A stretch of DNA of 8,639 bases. It comes from an uncultured Clostridia bacterium. GTDB taxonomy: Bacteria; Bacillota; Clostridia; Christensenellales; Aristaeellaceae. The notes under the pieces are model-generated. The model was not told the origin of the DNA. It saw only the letters and a list, made by a program, of their open reading frames with translations, and searched no databases. The stretch's first letter is position 1. Each line of letters opens with the position of its first letter. Below, in pieces: positions 1 to 5,169 of the stretch. The DNA is taken from positions 1 through 8,639 of the forward strand of contig CAMKAE010000086.1 in assembly GCA_946410395.1 (NCBI GenBank), written 5' to 3'. Both the position numbers and the translations under genes were made by a program.

Positions 1-1
1 G

Positions 2-49
2 AACGTGTTCCACAACGCGGACCTGCCCGACGAGGAAGACGACGACTGA
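2..49 (+). CDS. 3' end of an unidentified protein with acidic tail (partial)
   Basis: Only the final 15 codons plus TGA are present, reading NVFHNADLPDEEDDD. The frame is supported because it runs open to a TGA that lies 20 bp before a strong terminator hairpin, as expected for the end of a transcription unit. The residues form a highly acidic C-terminus. Too little is visible to name a family. Acidic tails occur in many unrelated proteins, so no function is inferred. The terminator downstream separates it from the arginine operon. Confidence 0.6.
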   Translation, partial: NVFHNADLPDEEDDD

Positions 50-69
50 TCCATGACCCCCGTTCACAG

Positions 70-95
70 CCGTCCCGGGAAACCGGGACGGTTTT
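70..95 (+). terminator. Rho-independent terminator of the upstream gene
   Basis: A perfect 9-bp GC-rich stem (CCGTCCCGG at 70-78 pairing with CCGGGACGG at 83-91) is closed by a GAAA tetraloop of the GNRA type and followed at once by TTTT (92-95). It lies 20 bp after the stop codon at 47-49. This is the textbook form and marks the end of the preceding transcript just before the argC promoter. Confidence 0.9.
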
Positions 96-112
96 CAGCA
101 CCGTGAACTTTC

Positions 113-151
113 CATTGACAAAAATGCATTATTCATGTATATTTATGCAAG
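113..151 (+). promoter_or_regulatory. Tandem ARG boxes (ArgR/AhrC operator)
   Basis: Two 18-bp sites resemble the Bacillus ARG-box consensus CATGAATAAAAATKCAAK, quoted from memory. Box 2 (134-151) reads CATGTATATTTATGCAAG and fits the core TGNATWWWWATNCA exactly. Box 1 (113-130) reads CATTGACAAAAATGCATT and matches at 14 of 18 positions. They are separated by 3 bp, so their centres lie 21 bp apart, which is the usual spacing for ArgR hexamer operators. Box 1 covers the -35 and box 2 the -10 hexamer. The inferred effect is arginine-dependent repression of argCBD. No argR gene is in the window. Confidence 0.8.
115..143 (+). promoter_or_regulatory. Sigma-A promoter of argCBD
   Basis: A perfect -35 hexamer TTGACA (115-120) is separated by exactly 17 bp from a -10 hexamer TATATT (138-143). 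Transcription would start near position 150, giving a leader of about 180 nt before the argC start codon. Both hexamers lie inside ARG-box-like sequences, so ArgR binding should exclude RNA polymerase. Confidence 0.85.
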
Positions 152-182
152 CCGGACACCATGATATGACTATCAGATCCGG
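152..182 (+). other. Hairpin in the argC leader
   Basis: Just after the predicted transcription start, CCGGA (152-156) can pair with TCCGG (178-182), and inside it TGATA (162-166) pairs with TATCA (171-175) around a TGAC loop. The stems are short and interrupted by internal loops, so this is only a possible RNA structure. It sits directly downstream of ARG box 2, upstream of the repeat-borne hairpins. No riboswitch or T-box signature was recognised. Confidence 0.35.
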
Positions 183-216
183 TTTACAAATCAAGAAACG
201 GTATGCGCCCGAAGGT

Positions 217-270
217 CCAGGGCGATCGGAAAGCCCTGGTCGCGGTCCGCAGACCGCGAAATCCCTTTTT
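217..270 (+). repeat. Dispersed hairpin repeat, copy 1 (argC leader)
   Basis: Positions 221-270 are the inverted counterpart of 8590-8639, with 49 of 50 bases identical (only 266 differs). The element holds two adjacent hairpins. CCAGGGC (217-223) pairs with GCCCTGG (233-239) across a 9-nt loop. TCGCGGTC (240-247) pairs with GACCGCGA (252-259) across CGCA. An AATCCC stretch and five Ts follow (266-270). The T-run is separated from the second stem by 6 nt, so it is not a standard terminator. The copy lies in the argC leader, ending 62 nt before the start codon. Its left boundary is uncertain because the other copy is cut at the window edge. It resembles REP/BIME- or MITE-like intergenic repeats in form only. 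Confidence 0.85.
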
Positions 271-332
271 ATGGCACATAACAAACTAGATTGAAATGAG
301 CATGATATACATCCGGCGGGAGGAAGGAAGCC

Positions 333-1256
333 ATGACCAGCGTATTCATCGACGGCAGCGCCGGCACCACGGGCCTGCGCATCGCGGACCGGCTGTCCGC
401 CCGGAAGGACCTGACCCTGATCCGGCTTTCGGAAGCGGAGCGAAAAGAGAAAGAGGCGCGGCGCGAAGCGCTCAACGCAGCGGACATCGCCTTCCTGTGC
501 CTGCCGGACGACGCGGCGCGCGAGGCCGTGACCCTGGCGGACAACCCCCGCACGGTGATCATCGACACCTCCACCGCCCACCGGGTGGCGCCGGGCTGGG
601 TCTACGGCCTGCCGGAGCTCGCCGGGCAGCGGGAGCGGATCGCCGTGGCGAAGCGCATCGCCAATCCCGGCTGCCACGCCACGGGCTTCATCGTGCTGGC
701 CGCGCCGCTGGTGCAGGCCGGGCTGATCCCCGCCGACGCGGCCCTGAGCTGCTTCTCGCTGACGGGGTATTCCGGCGGCGGCAAGAAGATGATCGCCCAG
801 TATGAGGACGCCGGCCGGGATCCGCTGCTCGCAGCGCCCCGCATGTACGGCCTCTCCCAGGCGCACAAGCATCTGCCGGAGATGACGGCCATGGCGGGCC
901 TGTCCCGGAGCCCGGTGTTCTGCCCGGTGGTGGCGCCCTATTACGCCGGCATGGAGGTCGTGCTCTCCCTGAACGGGCTTGGCCTGGAGCGGGAGGCTGT
1001 GGAGGCGGTGTACGCGGCGTATTACACGACGCCCATGATCCGCTTCCGCCGGGACGCGGACGAGGCGGGCTTCCTGTCCGCCGCGGCGTACGCGGGCCGG
1101 GATGACCTGGAGATCACCGTGCAGGGGCAGGACGGCCGCCTGACCGCCACCGCCCGATTCGACAACCTTGGCAAGGGCGCTTCCGGCGCCGCGATCCAGA
1201 ACATGAACCTGGTCCTGGGCCTGCCGGAGAACACCGGCCTGGCCGTGGGCGCCTGA
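333..1256 (+). CDS. argC: N-acetyl-gamma-glutamyl-phosphate reductase, short type
   Basis: This enzyme reduces N-acetylglutamyl phosphate to N-acetylglutamate semialdehyde with NADPH, the third step of arginine synthesis counted from glutamate. The 307-aa protein starts with a Rossmann loop (FIDGSAGTTGLRI, about residues 5-17). It carries the catalytic cysteine in NPGCHATG (Cys114), the QAHKH histidine motif (residues 176-180) and the conserved DNLGKGASGAAIQNMN block (277-292). Its length and the GSAGTTG start place it in the shorter second class of ArgC rather than the roughly 340-aa class. The ATG at 333 is preceded by GGAGGAAGG (319-327). It is the first gene of argC-argB-argD, with argB starting 16 bp after its stop, and is probably repressed by ArgR at the promoter at 115-143. 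Confidence 0.95.
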   Translation: MTSVFIDGSAGTTGLRIADRLSARKDLTLIRLSEAERKEKEARREALNAADIAFLCLPDDAAREAVTLADNPRTVIIDTSTAHRVAPGWVYGLPELAGQRERIAVAKRIANPGCHATGFIVLAAPLVQAGLIPADAALSCFSLTGYSGGGKKMIAQYEDAGRDPLLAAPRMYGLSQAHKHLPEMTAMAGLSRSPVFCPVVAPYYAGMEVVLSLNGLGLEREAVEAVYAAYYTTPMIRFRRDADEAGFLSAAAYAGRDDLEITVQGQDGRLTATARFDNLGKGASGAAIQNMNLVLGLPENTGLAVGA

Positions 1257-1272
1257 GAGAAGAGGGAGCAGC

Positions 1273-2136
1273 ATGGAATTCACCAACGCGCAGCGGGCGG
1301 AGGTCCTGACCCAGGCCCTGCCCTACATCAAACGCTACACCGGCCGCATCGTGGTGGTCAAATACGGCGGCAACGCCATGGTCAACGAGCAGCTGAAGCA
1401 GCAGGTCATGGAGGACATCGTCCTGCTGTGGCTCATCGGGGTCAAGGTGGTGCTGGTGCACGGCGGCGGGCCGGAAATCAACGACCTGATGAACCGCCTG
1501 GGCAAGAAGGCGGAGTTTGTCAACGGCCTGCGGGTCACGGACAAGGAGACCGTGGACATCGTGCAGATGGTGCTGGCCGGCAAGGTCAACAAGACCCTGG
1601 TCAACCTGCTGGAGATGAAGGGCGGCAAGGCCATCGGCCTCTCCGGCATGGACGGGCGGCTGATCCAGGCCACGGTGAAGGATGAGCGCCTGGGCTATGT
1701 GGGCGAGGTGACGCACATCCACGCCAAGCCGGTGCTGGACCTGCTGGAGAAGGGCTACATCCCGGTGATCTCCACCATCGGCTGCGACCGGGAGGGCAAC
1801 GCCTACAACATCAACGGCGACACCGCCGCGGCCCATATTGCCGGCGCCCTGCAGGCCCAGCGCCTGATCATGATGACCGACATCGCCGGCATCCTGCGGG
1901 ACAAGGACGATCCGTCCACGCTGATCCCGGAGATGACCCTCACCGAGGCGCAGGAGCTGGTCAGCAGCGGCGTGGTCTCCGGGGGCATGATCCCCAAGCT
2001 GGACTGCTGCATCACGGCCATTCACGCGGGGGTCAGAAACGCGGTCATCATGGACGGGCGCGTCCCGCACTCCATCCTGATGGAGCTGCTCACCGACGAG
2101 GGCGCCGGAACCTGGATCAGGGGGGATGAACTGTGA
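1273..2136 (+). CDS. argB: Acetylglutamate kinase
   Basis: This kinase phosphorylates the side-chain carboxylate of N-acetylglutamate using ATP. The 287-aa protein is a complete amino-acid kinase fold. It has KYGGNAM with the catalytic lysine (Lys30), the glycine loop VHGGGPEIN (62-70), GLRVTD (85-90, substrate arginine Arg87), YNINGDTAA (178-186) and GGMIPKLD with Lys242. An N-terminal helix (about residues 1-22, NAQRAEVLTQALPYIKRY) and the C-terminal DEGAGTWI (275-282) match the arginine-inhibited class (Pseudomonas/Thermotoga type) rather than the arginine-insensitive E. coli type. Feedback inhibition by arginine is therefore inferred. A GAGGGAG ribosome site precedes the ATG. The stop codon overlaps the argD start by 4 bp, implying translational coupling. 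Confidence 0.96.
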   Translation: MEFTNAQRAEVLTQALPYIKRYTGRIVVVKYGGNAMVNEQLKQQVMEDIVLLWLIGVKVVLVHGGGPEINDLMNRLGKKAEFVNGLRVTDKETVDIVQMVLAGKVNKTLVNLLEMKGGKAIGLSGMDGRLIQATVKDERLGYVGEVTHIHAKPVLDLLEKGYIPVISTIGCDREGNAYNINGDTAAAHIAGALQAQRLIMMTDIAGILRDKDDPSTLIPEMTLTEAQELVSSGVVSGGMIPKLDCCITAIHAGVRNAVIMDGRVPHSILMELLTDEGAGTWIRGDEL

Positions 2137-3296
2137 CGCTGACGGAAAAGGACAACCAATACGTGGCCAACACCTACAGGCGCTTTCCGGTAGAGATCGT
2201 CAGCGGCAAGGGCTCGCTGGTGTATGACAGCCGGGGCAGGCGCTACATCGACTTGGGCACGGGCATCGCGGTGAACACCTTCGGCGTGGCGGACGAGGCC
2301 TGGCAGCAGGCGGTGATCCGACAGGCCGGCATGGTTCAGCACATGTCCAACCTGTATTACACCGAGCCCTGCGCGGAGCTTGCCCGGATGCTCTGCGAGC
2401 GCACCGGCATGAAGAAGGTCTTCTTCGGCAACTCCGGCGCGGAGGCCAACGAGTGTGCGATCAAGGTGGCCCGCAAATACGCCGCGGAGCACCTGGGCCC
2501 GGCATACAGCACGATCGTCACGCTGCGCAACAGCTTTCACGGCCGCACCCTGACCACCCTGGCGGCCACGGGCCAGGATCATTTCCACGAGCTCTTTCAG
2601 CCCCTGACGCCGGGCTTTGTCCACGTGAGCGCCGGGGACGCGGAGGAGCTGCGGGCGGTCTTTGCGCGGGAGAAGGTGGCGGGCGTGCTGATCGAGTGCG
2701 TCCAGGGCGAGGGCGGCGTGATCCCGCTCGATCCGGCCTACGCGAAGGCCGTGGAGGAGATCGCGCACGAAAACGGCGCGCTGCTGATGGTGGACGAGGT
2801 CCAGACCGGCAACGGCCGCACCGGCAGCCTGTATGCATATATGCACTACGGCCTGTCCCCCGACGTGGTGACCACTGCCAAGGGCCTGGCCGGCGGCCTG
2901 CCCCTGGGCGCCGCGCTGATGAGCGAGAAGGTCCAGCATGTGCTGGGCTACGGCGACCACGGCTCCACCTTCGGCGGAAACCCGATCAGCTGCGCCGCGG
3001 CGGTCAGCGTGCTGAGCCGCATCGACGAGGCGGTGCTCGCGGGCGTCCGGGAGCGCAGCGCCTTTATCCGGGAGAGACTGACCGGCGCGCCGGGCATCCG
3101 CAGCGTCACCGGCCTGGGCCTGATGCTGGGCATCGAGACGGAAAAGCCCGCCGGCGAGGTGGTGGCGGCCTGTATGGAAAAAGGCGTGCTGTGCCTGACC
3201 GCCAAGACGAAGGTCCGGCTGCTGCCGGCGCTGAACATTCCGCAGGACCTGCTGGCGGAGGCCATGGGCGTTCTGCGGGAGGCCTGCGCGGGCTGA
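2133..3296 (+). CDS. argD: Acetylornithine aminotransferase
   Basis: This PLP-dependent class III aminotransferase converts N-acetylglutamate semialdehyde and glutamate to N-acetylornithine and 2-oxoglutarate. The 387-aa length is normal for the family. Visible motifs are GNSGAEANECAIK (99-111, phosphate binding), FHGRT (135-139), QGEGGVIP (191-198), MVDEVQTGNGRTG (219-231) with Asp221 contacting the pyridine nitrogen, TTAKGLAGG (247-255) with the Schiff-base Lys250, and HGSTFGGNP (276-284). The start is a GTG overlapping the argB stop (GTGA), with a GGGGGG ribosome site about 7 nt upstream. Close paralogues act on succinylornithine or ornithine, but the argCB context decides for ArgD. No convincing terminator follows it. 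Confidence 0.95.
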   Translation: MTLTEKDNQYVANTYRRFPVEIVSGKGSLVYDSRGRRYIDLGTGIAVNTFGVADEAWQQAVIRQAGMVQHMSNLYYTEPCAELARMLCERTGMKKVFFGNSGAEANECAIKVARKYAAEHLGPAYSTIVTLRNSFHGRTLTTLAATGQDHFHELFQPLTPGFVHVSAGDAEELRAVFAREKVAGVLIECVQGEGGVIPLDPAYAKAVEEIAHENGALLMVDEVQTGNGRTGSLYAYMHYGLSPDVVTTAKGLAGGLPLGAALMSEKVQHVLGYGDHGSTFGGNPISCAAAVSVLSRIDEAVLAGVRERSAFIRERLTGAPGIRSVTGLGLMLGIETEKPAGEVVAACMEKGVLCLTAKTKVRLLPALNIPQDLLAEAMGVLREACAG

Positions 3297-3350
3297 GGGA
3301 CCATTTCGCGAAATCGCACAAAAAAACGAAGGAAAAAAACCGATTTCCCT

Positions 3351-3378
3351 TTGCATTTCTGTCATTTTTATGTATAAT
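3351..3378 (+). promoter_or_regulatory. Promoter of ireB
   Basis: A consensus -10 hexamer TATAAT (3373-3378) has a plausible -35 TTGCAT (3351-3356) 16 bp upstream, in an AT-rich 110-bp gap between argD and ireB. Transcription would begin about 20 nt before the ireB start codon. This suggests ireB is transcribed independently of the ArgR-controlled operon, although read-through from argD is possible because no strong terminator was seen between them. Confidence 0.75.
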
Positions 3379-3406
3379 GTATGATGAATTCAAAGGGGGG
3401 ATCAAT

Positions 3407-3673
3407 ATGTCCGAGCGCTTCAGCACCACCAAGATGGCGCCCATACCGGATTCCGGCAATGAGGCCCAGGACATCCTGATGTATGTTTATTCCGCGCTGC
3501 AGGCGAAGGGATACGATCCCATCACCCAGCTGGTGGGCTACATCATCTCCGGCGATCCCACCTACATCACCAGCTACAATCAGGCCCGCAGCCTGATCTG
3601 CCGCCTGGAGCGGGACGAGATCCTGGAGGAGCTTGTCCGCTTCTATGTGACCGGGCATACGCAGAAGGCATAA
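3407..3673 (+). CDS. ireB: IreB family regulatory protein (UPF0297)
   Basis: This 88-aa protein belongs to the IreB/YrzL family. In Enterococcus faecalis, IreB is a substrate of the Ser/Thr kinase IreK and affects cephalosporin resistance. The family hallmark is clear: KGYDPITQLVGYIISGDP (34-51), then YITSYNQAR (53-61) and ERDEILEELVRFY (68-80). The length agrees with the usual 85-90 aa. Thr7 and Thr8 in the N-terminal FSTTKM segment are candidate phosphorylation sites, by analogy with the N-terminal threonines of the enterococcal protein. The ATG at 3407 follows AGGGGGG by about 6 nt. In most Firmicutes the gene lies between alaS and ruvX (yrrK). Here neither is present and the gene stands alone between argD and a toxin-antitoxin pair. 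Confidence 0.93.
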   Translation: MSERFSTTKMAPIPDSGNEAQDILMYVYSALQAKGYDPITQLVGYIISGDPTYITSYNQARSLICRLERDEILEELVRFYVTGHTQKA

Positions 3674-3687
3674 ACCATCAAATCAAT

Positions 3688-3734
3688 AAGACCGCATCGT
3701 CTCCAGCGAAACGCAGGGGATGGTGCGGTCTTTT
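3688..3734 (+). terminator. Long hairpin terminator after ireB
   Basis: AAGACCGCA (3688-3696) pairs perfectly with TGCGGTCTT (3724-3732). The pairing continues inward to about 17 bp with G-U wobbles, and a small GCG-AAA-CGC hairpin can form at the tip. TTTT follows (3731-3734, the first two T's paired). It begins 14 nt after the ireB stop. The toxin gene converges from the other side and ends at 3741, so the hairpin may also terminate that transcript, but the T-tract on that strand is poor. Confidence 0.85.
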
Positions 3735-3740
3735 GCTGTT

Positions 3741-4061
3741 TCAGTTTACCTGAATCTTCTTTCCAAAGTCCTCCAGAAGATGGAAAACGCCCAAAATATA
3801 GACAGACGATTTCTCTGTGCGAAAAATCACACGATAGCTCATTCTTTCAAACAGGGCTTCTTTGTATCCCAGGAGAAACAGTCCGCGATCTTTGCAGTCC
3901 GGGAACTGAAAGGGGTTTTCTTCCATCCGCTGGTAGACGTCTTCCAGTTCATCCAGAAAATGAATCGCGGCGTCGGGGTTTTTCAGTTCGTGAATCAGAT
4001 AAGCCACCAGGCGGTCAATCTGCTCATCCGCCCGCTCAGAGATGACCAGCTTATAAGCCAT
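3741..4061 (-). CDS. ParE/RelE superfamily toxin
   Basis: This 106-aa basic protein has the ParE/RelE toxin shape. YKLVISERADEQIDRLVAYL (3-22) gives the first strand and long helix. A second helix containing FLDELEDVYQRMEENP (35-50) follows. The C-terminal strands contain MSYRVIFRTEKSSVYILGVFHLLEDF (74-99), typical of the family. Members act either as mRNA interferases (RelE) or on DNA gyrase (ParE), and the target cannot be read from the sequence. Its ATG overlaps the antitoxin gene by 11 bp and is preceded by GAGGAAG, so translation is coupled. The gene is visibly AT-richer than its neighbours, which suggests acquisition with the antitoxin as a unit. Confidence 0.85.
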   Translation of the reverse strand: MAYKLVISERADEQIDRLVAYLIHELKNPDAAIHFLDELEDVYQRMEENPFQFPDCKDRGLFLLGYKEALFERMSYRVIFRTEKSSVYILGVFHLLEDFGKKIQVN

Positions 4062-4311
4062 ACTTCTTCCTCACGGCGGTCAGCGCTTCCCGGGCGTCTT
4101 TGGTTTTTCCCTGTGCGATCTGTTCCTCTGAGCGCTCCAGATCGGCATACAGCTCCCACTTTTTCCGGACGGCCTCGTAATAGTCCATGCTCATCAGCAC
4201 CATGTCCCCGTATCCGTTCTTTGTGATATAAACCGGCTCGTTTACACGGTGGCAGAGTTCAGAGACATGAACCGTATCCTTCAGGTCCTTGATGGGAATA
4301 ATCTGCGGCAT
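4051..4311 (-). CDS. Phd/YefM family antitoxin
   Basis: This 86-aa protein would neutralise the downstream toxin and repress its own promoter. The N-terminal IPIKDLKDTVHVSELCHRVN (5-24) followed by EPVYITKNGYGDMVLMSMDYYE (25-46) is the Phd/YefM DNA-binding fold. The charged C-terminal part, rich in Glu and Lys (about residues 50-86), would be the toxin-binding tail. The start was placed at MPQIIPIKDL because GGAGG lies about 7 nt upstream on that strand. The frame stays open to an ATG 8 codons further out (4335), but that start would include the ribosome site and has none of its own. Antitoxin first, toxin second with a short overlap is the normal order. Confidence 0.88.
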   Translation of the reverse strand: MPQIIPIKDLKDTVHVSELCHRVNEPVYITKNGYGDMVLMSMDYYEAVRKKWELYADLERSEEQIAQGKTKDAREALTAVRKKYGL

Positions 4312-4331
4312 TGGGATCCTCCTTTCTATGG

Positions 4332-4363
4332 CCATATTATACCATTATTATGGGATTTTGCAA
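4332..4363 (-). promoter_or_regulatory. Toxin-antitoxin promoter with palindromic operator
   Basis: Reading the - strand, TTGCAA (4358-4363) and TATAAT (4336-4341) are 16 bp apart. The -10 is extended (TGG directly before TATAAT). A 22-bp imperfect inverted repeat (4332-4353), with arms CCATAATA and TAATATGG (7 of 8 positions complementary), covers the -10 and most of the spacer. This is the expected place for autorepression by the antitoxin or the toxin-antitoxin complex. The -10 hexamer lies 24 nt before the antitoxin start. Confidence 0.75.
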
Positions 4364-4392
4364 GGGGATGCGAAAAAACCATGTCAGAGAAA

Positions 4393-4428
4393 GACGCGGG
4401 GGCGTCGATGCAGAGGGCTCACGCCCTC
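4393..4428 (-). terminator. Possible weak terminator after the export ATPase gene
   Basis: Two small hairpins lie at the 3' end of the polysaccharide cluster. GAGGGC (4413-4418) pairs with GCCCTC (4423-4428), overlapping the stop codon. GACGC (4393-4397) pairs with GCGTC (4402-4406), followed on the - strand by the pyrimidine run TTTCTCT. Neither has a clean T-tract, so termination here is uncertain and read-through into the toxin-antitoxin genes is possible. Confidence 0.35.
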
Positions 4429-5156
4429 CCCTGATAGGCGTCGCACACGGCCTGCGTCTCGCCCATCATCCGCGCCTCACCGTGGTCGAGCCAGAGCACC
4501 CGCGTGCACATCTCCCGCACCTGGGCCAGGTCATGGCTGACGTAGAGCACCGTGGTGCCGCCGGACATGAGCGTCATCATGCGGGCGCGGCTCTTGGCCT
4601 GGAAGCGCTCGTCGCCCACGGCCAGGATCTCGTCCACGATCAGGATCTCCGGCTCGATGACCGAGGCGATGGAGAAGGCCAGGCGGGACAGCATGCCCGA
4701 GGAATAGGTCTTCAGCGGCATGCCGATGAACTCGCCCAGCTCGCTGTAGGCGATGATCTCGTCCTTTTTCCGGTCCAGCTGCTCTTTGGAGTAGCCGAGG
4801 ATCGCGCCGTTTAAGTAGATGTTCTCCAGGCCCGTCAGGTCCGTGTCGAACCCGCTGCCCAGCTCCAGCATGGGCACCACCCGGGCGCCCCGGTCCACCC
4901 GGCCCTCCGTGGGCTTGAGGATGCCGGAGATGACCTTCAGCAGGGTGCTCTTGCCCGCGCCGTTGACGCCGATGATGCCCAGCACTTCGCCCTGGCGCAC
5001 CTCAAAGCTCACGTGCCGCAGCGCCCAGAAATCCCTGTAGCGGTTCTGCCGCTTCAGCGCGTGGATCACGTATTCCTTCAGGTTGGTGTTCCTGTTGAGA
5101 TCCAGGCGATAGCGGACGCCCAGGTCCTCCGCCCGGATCATCACCGGTTCAGCCAT
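4419..5156 (-). CDS. Polysaccharide ABC exporter ATPase (Wzt/TagH/RfbE type)
   Basis: This nucleotide-binding subunit powers export of a lipid-linked glycan together with the permease encoded just upstream. The 245-aa protein has Walker A GVNGAGKST (63-71), the signature YSSGM (151-155), Walker B ILIVDE (171-176) and the switch histidine in SHD (207-209). The stretch ELGSGFDTDLTGLENIYLNG (98-117) is characteristic of the TagH/Wzt polysaccharide exporters. It ends shortly after the ATPase domain and lacks the C-terminal carbohydrate-binding domain of E. coli O9a-type Wzt. That favours recognition without a terminal cap signal. The ATG follows GAGGAGG by about 8 nt and lies 13 bp after the permease stop. 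Whether the cargo is teichoic acid, O-antigen-like or capsular glycan is not shown. Confidence 0.92.
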   Translation of the reverse strand: MAEPVMIRAEDLGVRYRLDLNRNTNLKEYVIHALKRQNRYRDFWALRHVSFEVRQGEVLGIIGVNGAGKSTLLKVISGILKPTEGRVDRGARVVPMLELGSGFDTDLTGLENIYLNGAILGYSKEQLDRKKDEIIAYSELGEFIGMPLKTYSSGMLSRLAFSIASVIEPEILIVDEILAVGDERFQAKSRARMMTLMSGGTTVLYVSHDLAQVREMCTRVLWLDHGEARMMGETQAVCDAYQGRA

Positions 5157-5169
5157 CCGCTCCGCCTCC

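Noticed and set aside
240..270. Second repeat hairpin followed by TTTTT as a rho-independent terminator or attenuator
   Set aside because: The T-run begins 6 nt after the stem and the pairing does not extend to it. It is not a standard terminator, although an unusual regulatory role stays open.
103..294. 63-codon + strand frame in the argC leader
   Set aside because: It starts before the predicted transcription start, runs through the promoter, operator and repeat, and has no ribosome site.
129..1286. Long open frame of 385 codons on the - strand opposite argC
   Set aside because: It is antisense to a clear argC with all catalytic motifs, has low-complexity His/Arg/Gly-rich composition and no recognisable domain. 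This is typical of a GC-rich antisense shadow.
3329..3351. AAGGAAA/TTTCCCTT pairing as an arg operon terminator
   Set aside because: The stem is AT-rich with a bulge and runs into the ireB -35 element, with no clean T-tract. It is too weak to call.
2022..3365. Open frame of 447 codons on the - strand opposite argD
   Set aside because: It lies opposite a complete ArgD, and its translation shows no family motif and a biased Ala/Gln/His/Arg composition. It is a shadow frame.
3371..3396. TGAATTCA-containing sequence before ireB as an ARG box
   Set aside because: It lacks the TGNATWWWWATNCA spacing of an ARG box. The resemblance is limited to a short palindrome.
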